The translations under genes and the position numbers were made by a program. The notes under the pieces are model-generated. The model did no database searches. It saw nothing but the letters and a program-made list of their open reading frames with translations, and was not told the DNA's origin. 64,000 nt of DNA from the NCBI RefSeq assembly GCF_002215215.1, contig NZ_CP018632.1, positions 452,001 to 516,000 of the forward strand, written 5' to 3'. The stretch's first letter is position 1. Each line of letters opens with the position of its first letter. This stretch comes from Granulosicoccus antarcticus IMCC3135 (GTDB lineage: Bacteria > Pseudomonadota > Gammaproteobacteria > Granulosicoccales > Granulosicoccaceae). Positions 7,632 to 16,295 of this stretch are shown piece after piece.

Positions 7632-9317
7632 TCAGGCGTGTGCAGCACAATAGCATTCTGCCTGCTCTGCGACGCCGGGCCAATGAGTAGAGAGTGTGTC
7701 GGTGTCTCTGCCAGATTTTTGTTGGCAGTCGTATAAGGGCTGGTCTACGCGTGTAGAGTAATTATCGTAGTTTGATTCGGCAAATTCATCTCGTTGCTTC
7801 TCTGATTTTTGCGCCTCACTGATATCACGAATATCCAGGCCATCCTTGTTCACAACGCGAAACCGGAAGCGGGTTGGATCTGATTGGCGTACGAGCTCGA
7901 ATGATTCACGGCTGTTGCGTAATGCCTTTTCGATCTCGTTGTCGGTCTGTTCTGTGGCCTGTTGCCGAATGAACTGTTCTTCGAACGCTGTTTCGAGATC
8001 ATTCACGCGCTCAATACGATATCCCCCTTCATGTACAAAAGTATGGTGTTTGCTGCATAAGCAGATGCCGTTGTCTACGCATGTAGAGCCGCCATCGGCC
8101 CAGTGCTGGATATGATGGATTTGTAAGTGCCGGGTTTGTGTACATCCAGAGTACTGGCAATGTTGATCCCGGTTCTTGATGGCGCGGGCCATAGCAGGTG
8201 GCCAGAGGCGTGATTTGCGGCCGATATCCAGAGGTTCGCCGTGTTGGTGTGTGATTGTGGAAATGCTGCAATCGCAAGCCAGTCGACGAGCGGTTTCGAT
8301 GGCAATCGGGCCTGCTCCGTTTACGATAGGGCGTTTTGTCGGAATTGGACTTGAGGGTGGCTGTTGGTCTTGTTCTGTGGGCTTGTTTACAGGTAATTCT
8401 GATGCATCCACTGAGACGATAACTTGATAGCGATCAGCAGTGGCCATTTCCCTGCCAGCGTTCTGGAGGCTATTCTCTGCCATGAGGATTGCTGCATCGG
8501 CGCGACGTTGTGTCATGGAGGCGTCAGACTCTTCGAGTTGTGCCAAGGATTGCTCGACACTGTTGAGAAATGCCTGGGCAATTTCGGGTGGCAGTGACAG
8601 CTTGATGAGAGTGTTGCCATTGCTTGCCGAGCTCCATCCGAATGATCGTGCTTCGATCTGTTGCAAGCTTCTGGCGTTCTCGCCATCGGCCATATTTTGC
8701 TCAGCATCCTGCTGCCAACGGTATTCGTTGACCAGTCGTTCTACGTCAGAGACTGATGCGTCCAAGGCTGTGTGACACAGCAGTGCTTCGTTGTCTTTAT
8801 TTGCCACGCGTGAGAGTAGGCGTACGATTGACCAGGTGAGTTTGCCAGCTCTGAACAATGCCTGAGTGATGGGAAGGCTGCGTAGCTTACGGCCGACCCT
8901 CAGATATTCCCATCCCAGCTGTAGGCTGATGCTCAATTCAAGATTCATCCAGGCTGCACAGTGACGGGAGCCGGAAGTATTCCAGCCTTCCAGGTCGTCA
9001 AATCGGACCAGTAATTCGAGTTGATCTGCCATGCCCGAAGATATGTCTTCGCCAATCTGTTTCAGTCGACGTGCTATGGCAGGTGCTTCGTCAGGCATCG
9101 CCATGTTAGAACGCTCAGAGTCAGGAGGGATGGCGGATCCGTCAGTGAGAGACATGAATAGACGGAGGTTTCGGCCGAAGGATTCTCGTGTGTCAGCATC
9201 GAAGCAGTCTGTGCCAAATGAGGTATTCTTTACATGGGGTTTGGTTTTGTTTTTTCTATGGTTAGGGCTTGTAGTATTTGTTTTGTTCCGTTCAGTTGTT
9301 CTGGTTGAATCTTCCAT
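7632..9317 (-). CDS. DUF222 (13E12-type) protein with C-terminal HNH nuclease domain
   Basis: A 561-residue protein. The first about 50 residues are polar and low in complexity. A DUF222-like helical region follows (RFDDLEGWNTSGSRHCAAW; GKLTWSIVRLLSRVA). An HNH endonuclease domain lies at about residues 385-435 (CQYSGCTQTRHLQIHHIQHW, then CLCSKHH), with two Cys pairs and the HH core. DUF222-HNH proteins occur in many copies in actinobacteria and in a few marine gammaproteobacteria. They are suspected mobile or nuclease elements without a proven role. The 5' flank at 9318-9450 is strikingly AT-rich. Confidence 0.85.
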   Translation of the reverse strand: MEDSTRTTERNKTNTTSPNHRKNKTKPHVKNTSFGTDCFDADTRESFGRNLRLFMSLTDGSAIPPDSERSNMAMPDEAPAIARRLKQIGEDISSGMADQLELLVRFDDLEGWNTSGSRHCAAWMNLELSISLQLGWEYLRVGRKLRSLPITQALFRAGKLTWSIVRLLSRVANKDNEALLCHTALDASVSDVERLVNEYRWQQDAEQNMADGENARSLQQIEARSFGWSSASNGNTLIKLSLPPEIAQAFLNSVEQSLAQLEESDASMTQRRADAAILMAENSLQNAGREMATADRYQVIVSVDASELPVNKPTEQDQQPPSSPIPTKRPIVNGAGPIAIETARRLACDCSISTITHQHGEPLDIGRKSRLWPPAMARAIKNRDQHCQYSGCTQTRHLQIHHIQHWADGGSTCVDNGICLCSKHHTFVHEGGYRIERVNDLETAFEEQFIRQQATEQTDNEIEKALRNSRESFELVRQSDPTRFRFRVVNKDGLDIRDISEAQKSEKQRDEFAESNYDNYSTRVDQPLYDCQQKSGRDTDTLSTHWPGVAEQAECYCAAHA

Positions 9318-9655
9318 GAATTCATGCCCTCCTTAGTAATATCAATATACATAGATGATGTAATTTGGTCAAATAAATATACTGTATATAAATATAGCTT
9401 AAAAGATCTGTTTGATGTATTGCTAGTGCGTATTCTTTATCGCCAGTGATTTGTCTCTATCTCAAACATACAATGCCTATTGCATATCGATTCAGCGTGA
9501 AAGGTAGTAAAGTGATGCAAAGAAGGTTGGTCTTGCCGATGCAGCCCTGCTGTGCCGCAGAGTTGCGGCCGTGACTGCGACAATAAGTCGAGCCTGGTGT
9601 CGGGAGCTGTGCGAGACTATCAATCATTCCCGGTACCGGTAATTCAGTTAGGAAT
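9318..9655. other. Intergenic region between divergent HNH and nitronate monooxygenase genes
   Basis: 338 bp. The first about 120 bp are AT-rich with several TA-rich hexamers and probably hold the HNH promoter. Near the right end is a perfect CCGGTACCGG palindrome at 9630-9639, about 17 bp before the monooxygenase start. No RNA gene or credible ORF is seen. Confidence 0.5.
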
Positions 9656-10762
9656 ATGACAATGAGTAAAATTCACGCATCGCTCAAACGTGCCAATGAA
9701 TTTGCAGAGCGTCTTGGTCTGCGGGTTCCGGTGTTATTGGCCCCTATGGCGGGTGCCTGTCCTGCCTCTTTGTCCATCGCTGTAGCCAATGCCGGTGGTC
9801 TTGGCGCTTGTGGTGTTTTGTTGATGCCACCCGCAGGGATAGAGCAGTGGGGGCGAGATTTTCGGGCAGAGTCCACAGGGTTGTTTCAGTTGAATACCTG
9901 GATTCCAGACCCAGAACCTGTGCGTGACGCAGCACATGAAGCAGAAATAAATGAGTTTTTGTCCAGCTGGGAGCTGGAAATGGGGCATGAAGAGTCGGTT
10001 CAATCCGCGTCCGCCACGCCACCGGCGCCTCTGGTATTCAGTGAGCAATGTGATGCGATGCTGGAGGCTGCACCAGTGGCTATTTCCTCCATCATGGGTG
10101 TGTATTCAGAGGCGATGCTGGCTGCCATGAAAAGCCGAGGCATTCTCTGGTTTGCAACCGCAACCACTGTGACTGAAGCTGTGATTGCGGCGAATGCAGG
10201 TGCGGATGTCATTGTTGCTCAGGGTATGGAGGCAGGTGGACATCGTGGTTCATTCAAAGCCGCTGATGCAGAGCAGTCTCTGGTTGGATTGTTTTCGCTG
10301 TTACCTGCCATTGTTGATGTTGTGGATATTCCTGTTGTGGCAACGGGAGGCATTGCTGACGCCCGAGGTGCAGCAGCAGCGTTATTACTGGGGGCATCGG
10401 CGGTCCAGGTGGGAACAGGTTTTCTGCGAGCGAAAGAGTCAGGCATATCGCCTTCATGGGCCGATGCCATTGGCCAGACATTGCCTGAGGAGACGGTGGC
10501 AACACGTGTTTTTTCGGGTAGGTTGGGGCGAGCAATACGAACCCGATATGTGGATGCTGCTACTGCTTCACAAGCACCGGTACCTGCGCCTTACCCGGTT
10601 CAACGTGGCCTGACGCAAGCTATGCGTCAGGCTGCAACTCGAGCTGACAATATTGACGCAATACAGGCCTGGGCAGGTCAGTCAGCTGGAATGTCAAAGG
10701 CGTTGCCAGCTGCTGATATCGTTGATGACATATGGCAAGGTACGCAGGCTTTACTGGACTGA
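9656..10762 (+). CDS. Nitronate monooxygenase (2-nitropropane dioxygenase family)
   Basis: A 368-residue FMN-dependent TIM-barrel enzyme oxidising alkyl nitronates. Seen are LLAPMAGACPASLSIAVANA at the N-terminus, GADVIVAQGMEAGGHRGSF (phosphate and substrate loop) and VVATGGIADARGAAAALLLGA (FMN phosphate binding). The start could be ATG 9656 or 9662. It is a single gene, transcribed toward the amidohydrolase gene and ending 46 bp from it. The physiological role is probably detoxification of nitronates (family knowledge). Confidence 0.88.
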   Translation: MTMSKIHASLKRANEFAERLGLRVPVLLAPMAGACPASLSIAVANAGGLGACGVLLMPPAGIEQWGRDFRAESTGLFQLNTWIPDPEPVRDAAHEAEINEFLSSWELEMGHEESVQSASATPPAPLVFSEQCDAMLEAAPVAISSIMGVYSEAMLAAMKSRGILWFATATTVTEAVIAANAGADVIVAQGMEAGGHRGSFKAADAEQSLVGLFSLLPAIVDVVDIPVVATGGIADARGAAAALLLGASAVQVGTGFLRAKESGISPSWADAIGQTLPEETVATRVFSGRLGRAIRTRYVDAATASQAPVPAPYPVQRGLTQAMRQAATRADNIDAIQAWAGQSAGMSKALPAADIVDDIWQGTQALLD

Positions 10763-10808
10763 TTTATCAGGCTGGATTGTCTGACTGAATTACCCCGCTG
10801 GCTTATAT

Positions 10809-11837
10809 TCAGGCGTTAAGAAATCCTTGCAATACGTTGCGTGTGTTGATACCAATTTCTTCCACGGCGTAGCCGCCCTCCATGACAAATAATGTCGGGT
10901 GCTTGCGCTTGCCGATGGCATTGCCATAGCGTGTGAAGTCGTCGCTGGTCAGCTTGAAGAAGCTGATGGGGTCTCGTTCAAAGGTGTCAACGCCGAGTGA
11001 GACAACCAGTGCGTCGGGGAAGTATTGATCGATCCTGTCCAGCGCATCGGTCAGTGCATCTGACCAGACGCTGTAGCGGGTACCAGGCAGCATGGGGTAG
11101 TTGATGTTGTAGCCCTCACCTTCATTCTTGCCGGTTTCATCGGCGTAGCCCAGAAAATAAGGGAAGGCATGACCTGGGTTGCCATGCAAGGATACGAACA
11201 GCACATCATTGCGTTCGTAGAAAATGTCCTGTGTGCCATTACCGTGATGAAAGTCGACATCAAGGATAGCTACCTTCGAGGCGCCGGCGTCTCGAAGTTG
11301 CTGAGCGGCAATGGCTGCATTGTTCAGAAAACAATAACCGCCATACAAATCGAAGCCAGCGTGATGTCCGGGTGGTCGGCACAGGGCGAAGGCTGAGGTT
11401 TCCGAGGTGCCCAGCAGGCGAGCGGCGGTTTGTGCACAGGCGGCACTGCTTTGCACCGCCTGCCAGGTAGTAGCGGTTATTGCGGTTTCGGTGGCACCGG
11501 CAAAATAGCCCAGTTTACCGTTGATGTTTTCGGGTTCACGTTGCTGCATGCGACGGTTTGGCACCGCCATGGGCAAGGCTTCACCCTGGTAGCCTTCTGC
11601 TTCCCATAGTGACCAGGCCTGAGCCAGAAAACGCAGATAGTCGTCACCGTGGACTTTCTCTACTGTTGCCATGTCCAGTGGTGTGGGCGCTTGTGGGGCG
11701 CTGAAACCACTGTTGGCCAATGCCTCGACAATATAGTCCCAGCGTTCTGGACATTCATAGGGGCGCACCAGTTCGCCTCCGGAAAGCTCTGCTTTAGGGA
11801 AGTGCAGGACGTGGTCGGTACTGGCAATAGTTTTCAT
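10809..11837 (-). CDS. Histone deacetylase-like / acetylpolyamine amidohydrolase family protein
   Basis: A 342-residue zinc amidohydrolase of the arginase/deacetylase fold. Motifs in order are RPPGHHAG (catalytic His pair), DVDFHHGNGTQ (zinc Asp and His), SLGVDTFERDP (second zinc Asp region) and MEGGYAVEEIG (Gly-Gly-Tyr near the active site). Bacterial members deacetylate acetylpolyamines or small acetylated amines; the substrate here is not determinable. It stands alone, convergent with the nitronate monooxygenase gene. Confidence 0.88.
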   Translation of the reverse strand: MKTIASTDHVLHFPKAELSGGELVRPYECPERWDYIVEALANSGFSAPQAPTPLDMATVEKVHGDDYLRFLAQAWSLWEAEGYQGEALPMAVPNRRMQQREPENINGKLGYFAGATETAITATTWQAVQSSAACAQTAARLLGTSETSAFALCRPPGHHAGFDLYGGYCFLNNAAIAAQQLRDAGASKVAILDVDFHHGNGTQDIFYERNDVLFVSLHGNPGHAFPYFLGYADETGKNEGEGYNINYPMLPGTRYSVWSDALTDALDRIDQYFPDALVVSLGVDTFERDPISFFKLTSDDFTRYGNAIGKRKHPTLFVMEGGYAVEEIGINTRNVLQGFLNA

Positions 11838-12241
11838 GGAGTAATCAGGCAGTATTCAAATACGCGTGGGAGATGAAATGTAGGGATTGTGAGACTGGCC
11901 AGTTTTCTGGTCCATTCGTAATATTGGCATTTTTTATACTGTCGTGCAGAGAAGTTACTTTATGGCACCAAGACGATAGTGGGGCATTGTGGAGGGTTAC
12001 AGTTTTGAGATTGCCAGATGATCCTCAAAAGCAAAAGCTCCATTTTAGATTTCCGCTCTTTGGTCGATACATTGCCGTGCTGCGCGCCTGGGTCTCATAA
12101 ACGCTCTTCGTAAAAGGAAATATCTGGCCAAAAGCCACTGCGCAGTTGCAGTGCCATGTTCAGAGCTTGCAGAAACGGGCAAGACATCTCAAGGCACCTC
12201 CAATATGGACGACATATACCGGTAATTGAGGCAGATTACGC
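11838..12241. other. Intergenic region upstream of the pel cluster
   Basis: 404 bp between the divergent amidohydrolase and epimerase genes. It should hold the pel promoter, but I see no clear -35/-10 pair. One doubtful small ORF (11873-12100) lies inside. The 14-bp sequence ending 12 bp before the epimerase start resembles the one before the nitronate monooxygenase (13 of 14 bases), probably by chance. Confidence 0.4.
11873..12100 (+). CDS. Possible small protein, unrecognised (75 aa)
   Basis: ATG preceded by GGGAG at good spacing; it encodes 75 residues with a hydrophobic stretch (FVILAFFILSC, residues 15-25) and a basic C-terminal half. Codon use is AT-richer than in the neighbours. I recognise no family. 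It may be a spurious ORF in the pel leader region. Confidence 0.25.
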   Translation: MKCRDCETGQFSGPFVILAFFILSCREVTLWHQDDSGALWRVTVLRLPDDPQKQKLHFRFPLFGRYIAVLRAWVS

Positions 12242-13288
12242 GTGAGTTTTCCATCCATGTCTGAGTCCGAAAACAAGAAGAGCATCCTCGTTACCGGAGG
12301 TGCCGGCTACATTGGTAGTCATGTTGTCAAGTTACTGGGCGAGCGTGGTGAGCGAATCGTCGTGCTGGACAATCTGTCCACGGGCAACGAGGAAGCCGTG
12401 CTGTATGGCACTCTTGTCAAAGGCGATACCGGTGACGAAGCACTGGTGCGGCGTATTCTTGAAGAGCATGATGTTGACACAGTCATGCATTTTGCCGCAC
12501 ATACAATCGTGCCCGAAAGTGTTGAGAATCCGTTGAAGTACTATCGTAACAATACGGGCAATACGCTTAATTTGCTGCAGTGTTGTCAGGCGGCAGGTAT
12601 CGACAAGCTGATCTTCTCTTCCACGGCTGCTACCTATGGGATTCCTGAAGACGATACAAAACCGTGTTCAGAGGAATTGCCAACGGCGCCGATCAATCCT
12701 TATGGTATGTCAAAGCTGATGTCCGAGCATATGCTCAAGGATCTTAGCTATGCCACCGATTTACGCCATGTGATCTTGCGCTACTTCAATGTTGCTGGCT
12801 CGGATCCAGATGGTCGCATAGGGCAATCAACACACAATGCGACTCTGTTGATCAAAGTGGCTGCAGAAGTTGCGTTGGGTAAGCGCGAAAAGCTGCTTGT
12901 ATTTGGCACCGATTACGCCACGCCGGATGGTACGGGTATTCGCGATTACATTCATGTATCGGATCTTGCCAGTGCGCATCTGGCAGCGCTTGACTACTTG
13001 CGCAAGGGAGGGCAGTCGACTCTGGTTAATTGTGGTTATGGCAAAGGCTTCAGTGTACGGCAGGTTATTGATGCTACCTCCAGGCTTAATGGCGCACCGC
13101 TGAATGTAGAAGAACAACCACGACGGGCGGGAGATCCACCGGCATTGATTGCGGCAGTAGAAAAAATTCACAAGACACTGGATTGGCAGCCAAAGTTTGA
13201 TGATCTGGATGTGATCGTACAGACCTCATTGGACTGGGAGAAGAAGATTCTTGCCAAAACTGCTGAAAAACAAGCAGGAAACACCTGA
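12242..13288 (+). CDS. galE: UDP-sugar C4-epimerase of the pel cluster (GalE/PelX-like)
   Basis: A 348-residue extended SDR. It has an NAD-binding TGGAGYIGSH motif near residue 18, a Ser-Thr site (FSSTAATYG) and a catalytic NPYGMSK (YxxxK). It would interconvert UDP-glucose/galactose or the N-acetyl forms. Pel contains N-acetylgalactosamine, and in some species a linked epimerase (PelX) makes UDP-GalNAc, so its place as first gene of this pel operon suggests that role (inference). The start may be GTG 12242 or ATG 12257. PelC's start follows 63 bp after its stop. Confidence 0.88.
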   Translation: MSFPSMSESENKKSILVTGGAGYIGSHVVKLLGERGERIVVLDNLSTGNEEAVLYGTLVKGDTGDEALVRRILEEHDVDTVMHFAAHTIVPESVENPLKYYRNNTGNTLNLLQCCQAAGIDKLIFSSTAATYGIPEDDTKPCSEELPTAPINPYGMSKLMSEHMLKDLSYATDLRHVILRYFNVAGSDPDGRIGQSTHNATLLIKVAAEVALGKREKLLVFGTDYATPDGTGIRDYIHVSDLASAHLAALDYLRKGGQSTLVNCGYGKGFSVRQVIDATSRLNGAPLNVEEQPRRAGDPPALIAAVEKIHKTLDWQPKFDDLDVIVQTSLDWEKKILAKTAEKQAGNT

Positions 13289-13351
13289 GTCATGTTGCCG
13301 ACAACGGATACCGTGACTGCGCCGTATCGCTCAATGCTGCGAGGGCGAAAA

Positions 13352-13891
13352 ATGAAGCGATGCCTGGCGAGTCTGGCGGCGGGGCTGTTCATGGCGATAA
13401 GTGCCGGTTGTACTACCTTGACAAGTACTCCGGCTGTCAATGCAGATGCGGCGCAAAGCTGGGCTTTGCTGCCCATGAATAATCTGTCCGAGGCGCCACA
13501 GGCAGATAGTCAGGCGCTGACCATGCTGGAGACGCAATTGCGAACAAGGGGTGTGCGACAGGTCGCAGTCTATGCACCGATGCAAAAGGTCAGTCTGCGT
13601 ACTTTACTTGACCCTGCCAGGCAACTCAACGATGCCATGGAATGGGCCAGAAAAAATGGCTATCGCTATGGCTTTACCGGCACCATCAATGAGTGGAGTT
13701 ATCGTACAGGTGCCGACAAAGAGCCGGTTGTTGGCTTGAATATGAAGCTTGTAGACATCAGCACCGGTGAGGTTCTCTGGCAGGCCAATGCGGCGCGTAC
13801 CGGGTGGGGATATGCCAGCCTGCCAGCGTTGGCGGATACGGTTATAGACGATCTGCTTGAAGGCGTGCATTTCGATAACGTCAGCCACTGA
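13352..13891 (+). CDS. pelC: PelC, outer-membrane lipoprotein of Pel export
   Basis: Starting at ATG 13352 (GAGGG 7-11 bp upstream) gives 179 residues, close to the Pseudomonas protein. A basic-hydrophobic signal ends in a lipobox-like SAGC. The domain ends GYRYGFTGTINEWSY, then VGLNMKLVDISTGEVLWQAN and LADTVIDDLLEGV. In Pseudomonas PelC forms a dodecameric ring under the PelB porin that guides the cationic polymer outward. The ATG at 13292 would bury the signal peptide and is unlikely. A second copy of this fold seems to be fused to PelA. Confidence 0.85.
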   Translation: MKRCLASLAAGLFMAISAGCTTLTSTPAVNADAAQSWALLPMNNLSEAPQADSQALTMLETQLRTRGVRQVAVYAPMQKVSLRTLLDPARQLNDAMEWARKNGYRYGFTGTINEWSYRTGADKEPVVGLNMKLVDISTGEVLWQANAARTGWGYASLPALADTVIDDLLEGVHFDNVSH

Positions 13892-13906
13892 GCACGGGTA
13901 CCAGTC

Positions 13907-15301
13907 ATGAAGCAGATTCCAGGTAGGATATTGGCGCATTTCAGAATGCCCGGCGGGTCGACCCGTACGCGCATTATCGAGCTGGTCGTATTCGCCTGCT
14001 TGTTGCCGCTGGGTGGGCTGATGATGTTCGCAGAGGATCCCACTGGATTGCAGGCGGGCTTCCCCTGGGTAATGGCAGGCGCGCTGTTGTTTGCGGCTCG
14101 TTATGGCAGCCTTTGGGGCGTTGCTTGTGCAGTGATGACAGGTGTGTTCATTAATTTACCGATGTTCGCAGGCGCTCAGACAGGTACGCAGCTGGTGACT
14201 CTGTCGCTGGGTACTCTGGTCATGAGTCTGGTTGTGGGGGATGCGGCCTCAGCCTGGCGCAAACGCAGCAGGCAGTCGGAGGCAGAGAATCAATACTTGC
14301 GCCACAGACTTAAGGAATTCAGTACTGATTACCACGTGTTGAAAGTGTCTCATGGTCAGTTGGAAGAGCATATGGCAGGGCAACGCTTGAGTTTGCGTGA
14401 GGCACTGCAGCGACTCAAACCTGTGTTGTCTTCAGGAGACGATGGTTTGCAGGCAGGCAGCGAATTGATGGCGGTGTTTTCGCAGTTCTGTTCTATTCAG
14501 GTAGCAGGACTGTATGCGATGACCAGTGATAATCGTATTGACCCGAGACCTGTGGCTATTCATGGCGACATGTTTGATCTGCCAGTATTTGATCCGATTC
14601 TGCGAACTGCGATCAAAGCGCATGAACTGGTCAGTATCAAGCTGGAATCACTGGATGAAAAACATCACGAAAACAGCTTGCTGGCGGTTGTGCCTCTGGT
14701 TGATACAAACGGGCGTATGCATGGTGTGCTGGCTATCAAGGACATGCACTTCATGGCGTTTCAGCAGCAGAATCTGAATATTCTGGCGTTGTTGGGAAAC
14801 TATGTCGGCGACATGCTGACTCGCTCCAAGGGCACGGCTACCTCTCGTACCGATTGGTTCATGGCCGAGCTGGATATCGCACTCCGATTTGCTCAATCTC
14901 ATAATACGGAGTCGGTACTGATGTCGTTCAAGTTTGGTACTGAGGCTTCATCCATCGAGGTCGCCAGCTATGTCAGTACTTCGATCCGTAGTCTGGATGC
15001 ATCCTGGATGACGGTTGCTGAAGATGGGTCGACCGTGCTGTGTCTGCTCATGCCATTGATGAATAGAGAGCAGGGGGATGCCTTTCTGGCGCGTATCGAT
15101 AATGCCGTCAAGGAGAATTTCAAGGTCTCGTTTGACAGTCTCATCCAGGGCAGGCAGATCAAGTGCATTCAACAACACGATGATCGTTCACTGTGTATGG
15201 AGTTTCTGGGCAAGCATATCGGAATGGCGACGCTTGAGGCCGAGATGACACCTTCGAAAAACGCTAGTGACCTTCAGGGGAAACACTCTGATGTTGCCTA
15301 G
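13907..15301 (+). CDS. pelD: PelD, inner-membrane c-di-GMP receptor
   Basis: 464 residues (Pseudomonas PelD 455). N-terminal hydrophobic helices at about 23-115 are followed by a coiled segment, a GAF domain and a degenerate GGDEF domain. The inhibitory-site residues that bind c-di-GMP are preserved: R361-S-L-D364 (RxxD) and R396, a constant offset of 6 from R367, D370 and R402 of the Pseudomonas protein as I recall them. Pel synthesis here is therefore expected to be switched on allosterically by c-di-GMP. PelD assembles with PelE, PelF and PelG in the inner membrane. Confidence 0.9.
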   Translation: MKQIPGRILAHFRMPGGSTRTRIIELVVFACLLPLGGLMMFAEDPTGLQAGFPWVMAGALLFAARYGSLWGVACAVMTGVFINLPMFAGAQTGTQLVTLSLGTLVMSLVVGDAASAWRKRSRQSEAENQYLRHRLKEFSTDYHVLKVSHGQLEEHMAGQRLSLREALQRLKPVLSSGDDGLQAGSELMAVFSQFCSIQVAGLYAMTSDNRIDPRPVAIHGDMFDLPVFDPILRTAIKAHELVSIKLESLDEKHHENSLLAVVPLVDTNGRMHGVLAIKDMHFMAFQQQNLNILALLGNYVGDMLTRSKGTATSRTDWFMAELDIALRFAQSHNTESVLMSFKFGTEASSIEVASYVSTSIRSLDASWMTVAEDGSTVLCLLMPLMNREQGDAFLARIDNAVKENFKVSFDSLIQGRQIKCIQQHDDRSLCMEFLGKHIGMATLEAEMTPSKNASDLQGKHSDVA

Positions 15302-16295
15302 AGCGAGTTGGCGGGCGGGACTCTTGTTATCGGCACTGGGGCAAGCCCTGCTGCTGGTTGATCTGGTGTCGGCTCGTCAGTGGATGCCATCCAATCTGTC
15401 ATGGCTGATGCTGCATATGCTGCTGAGTCTGTCTGCCACGTTCTGTGTCGGCAAACTACTGCGAACGACAACGCAGGCGCGCAGTTTTCATGCATTGCTG
15501 TTTGCCATCATTCTGCTGATGCCGGTAGTCGGCGCTGTGGGTGGTGCTGCCGCCTTCTATCTGGGTGAGCGTTATTCACGGCTACGAAAACGAGAGCCGG
15601 ACTATTGGAATATTACCCGTCGCGCCGAGCTGCCTTTTACCACTCCTGTCGGGCGCAAGGCAACGACCGTTGATGGTCGTGGTTTTGAAGAGCATCTGAT
15701 GTACTCGGATAATGAGGAGGATCTTTACCGCAAGGTGCTTTCGGCGGGGAGCATTCAGGCTTCCTTGTCGGTCTCCACATTCAAGCAGGCCATGCGACAC
15801 AAGGATGAGCGCATTCGCCTTACAGCCTACAAGATGCTGGATCGTAAGGTCAGTGAGCTGAATCGACAGATCCAGCAACTCGAAGCACAGGTTGCCGAGG
15901 CTGAAGGGCGAGAAATGTCCAATGCCTGGTTGCAGATTGCAAGCAACTACTGGGAGCTGTTGACGCTGGAGAAAGGTGAGCCGATTGCCCGTCAGCAATT
16001 GCTGGACAAAGCCGGCAAGGCTGCCATTCAGGCTGTTGCCGCATTGCCCATTAATCGTAATGCGCATTTTGTGTTGGGCAGAGTCTCATTGCTACAAGGT
16101 GACACCCGGCGTGCCAACATTGCATTCAAACGTGCGCGGGCATTGGGCATGCCAGCTGACAAGGTAACGCCCTATCTGGCAGAGACAGCTTTCATGCTTC
16201 ATGACTTCAAGCAAGTGCGTGTACTTCTGCAGCAACTTGACCCGGCTATCAGAGCCTATCCACCGTTGTCTCATGTGGCGGAGTACTGGGCATGA
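15291..16295 (+). CDS. pelE: PelE, inner-membrane TPR protein of the Pel synthase complex
   Basis: Starting at ATG 15291 (AGGGGAA just upstream, 11-bp overlap with pelD) gives 334 residues; Pseudomonas PelE has 329. Two hydrophobic helices lie in the first 80 residues, then a cytoplasmic helical region with TPR-like repeats (AHFVLGRVSLLQGDTRRANI). It is thought to scaffold PelD and the glycosyltransferase PelF. The stop overlaps the pelF start by 4 bp (ATGA). Confidence 0.85.
   Translation: MLPRASWRAGLLLSALGQALLLVDLVSARQWMPSNLSWLMLHMLLSLSATFCVGKLLRTTTQARSFHALLFAIILLMPVVGAVGGAAAFYLGERYSRLRKREPDYWNITRRAELPFTTPVGRKATTVDGRGFEEHLMYSDNEEDLYRKVLSAGSIQASLSVSTFKQAMRHKDERIRLTAYKMLDRKVSELNRQIQQLEAQVAEAEGREMSNAWLQIASNYWELLTLEKGEPIARQQLLDKAGKAAIQAVAALPINRNAHFVLGRVSLLQGDTRRANIAFKRARALGMPADKVTPYLAETAFMLHDFKQVRVLLQQLDPAIRAYPPLSHVAEYWA

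Noticed and set aside
9634-9647. Shared 14-bp word before the nitronate monooxygenase and before the pel epimerase (12217-12230)
   Set aside because: One mismatch, no symmetry beyond the local palindrome, and unrelated genes; chance is a sufficient explanation.
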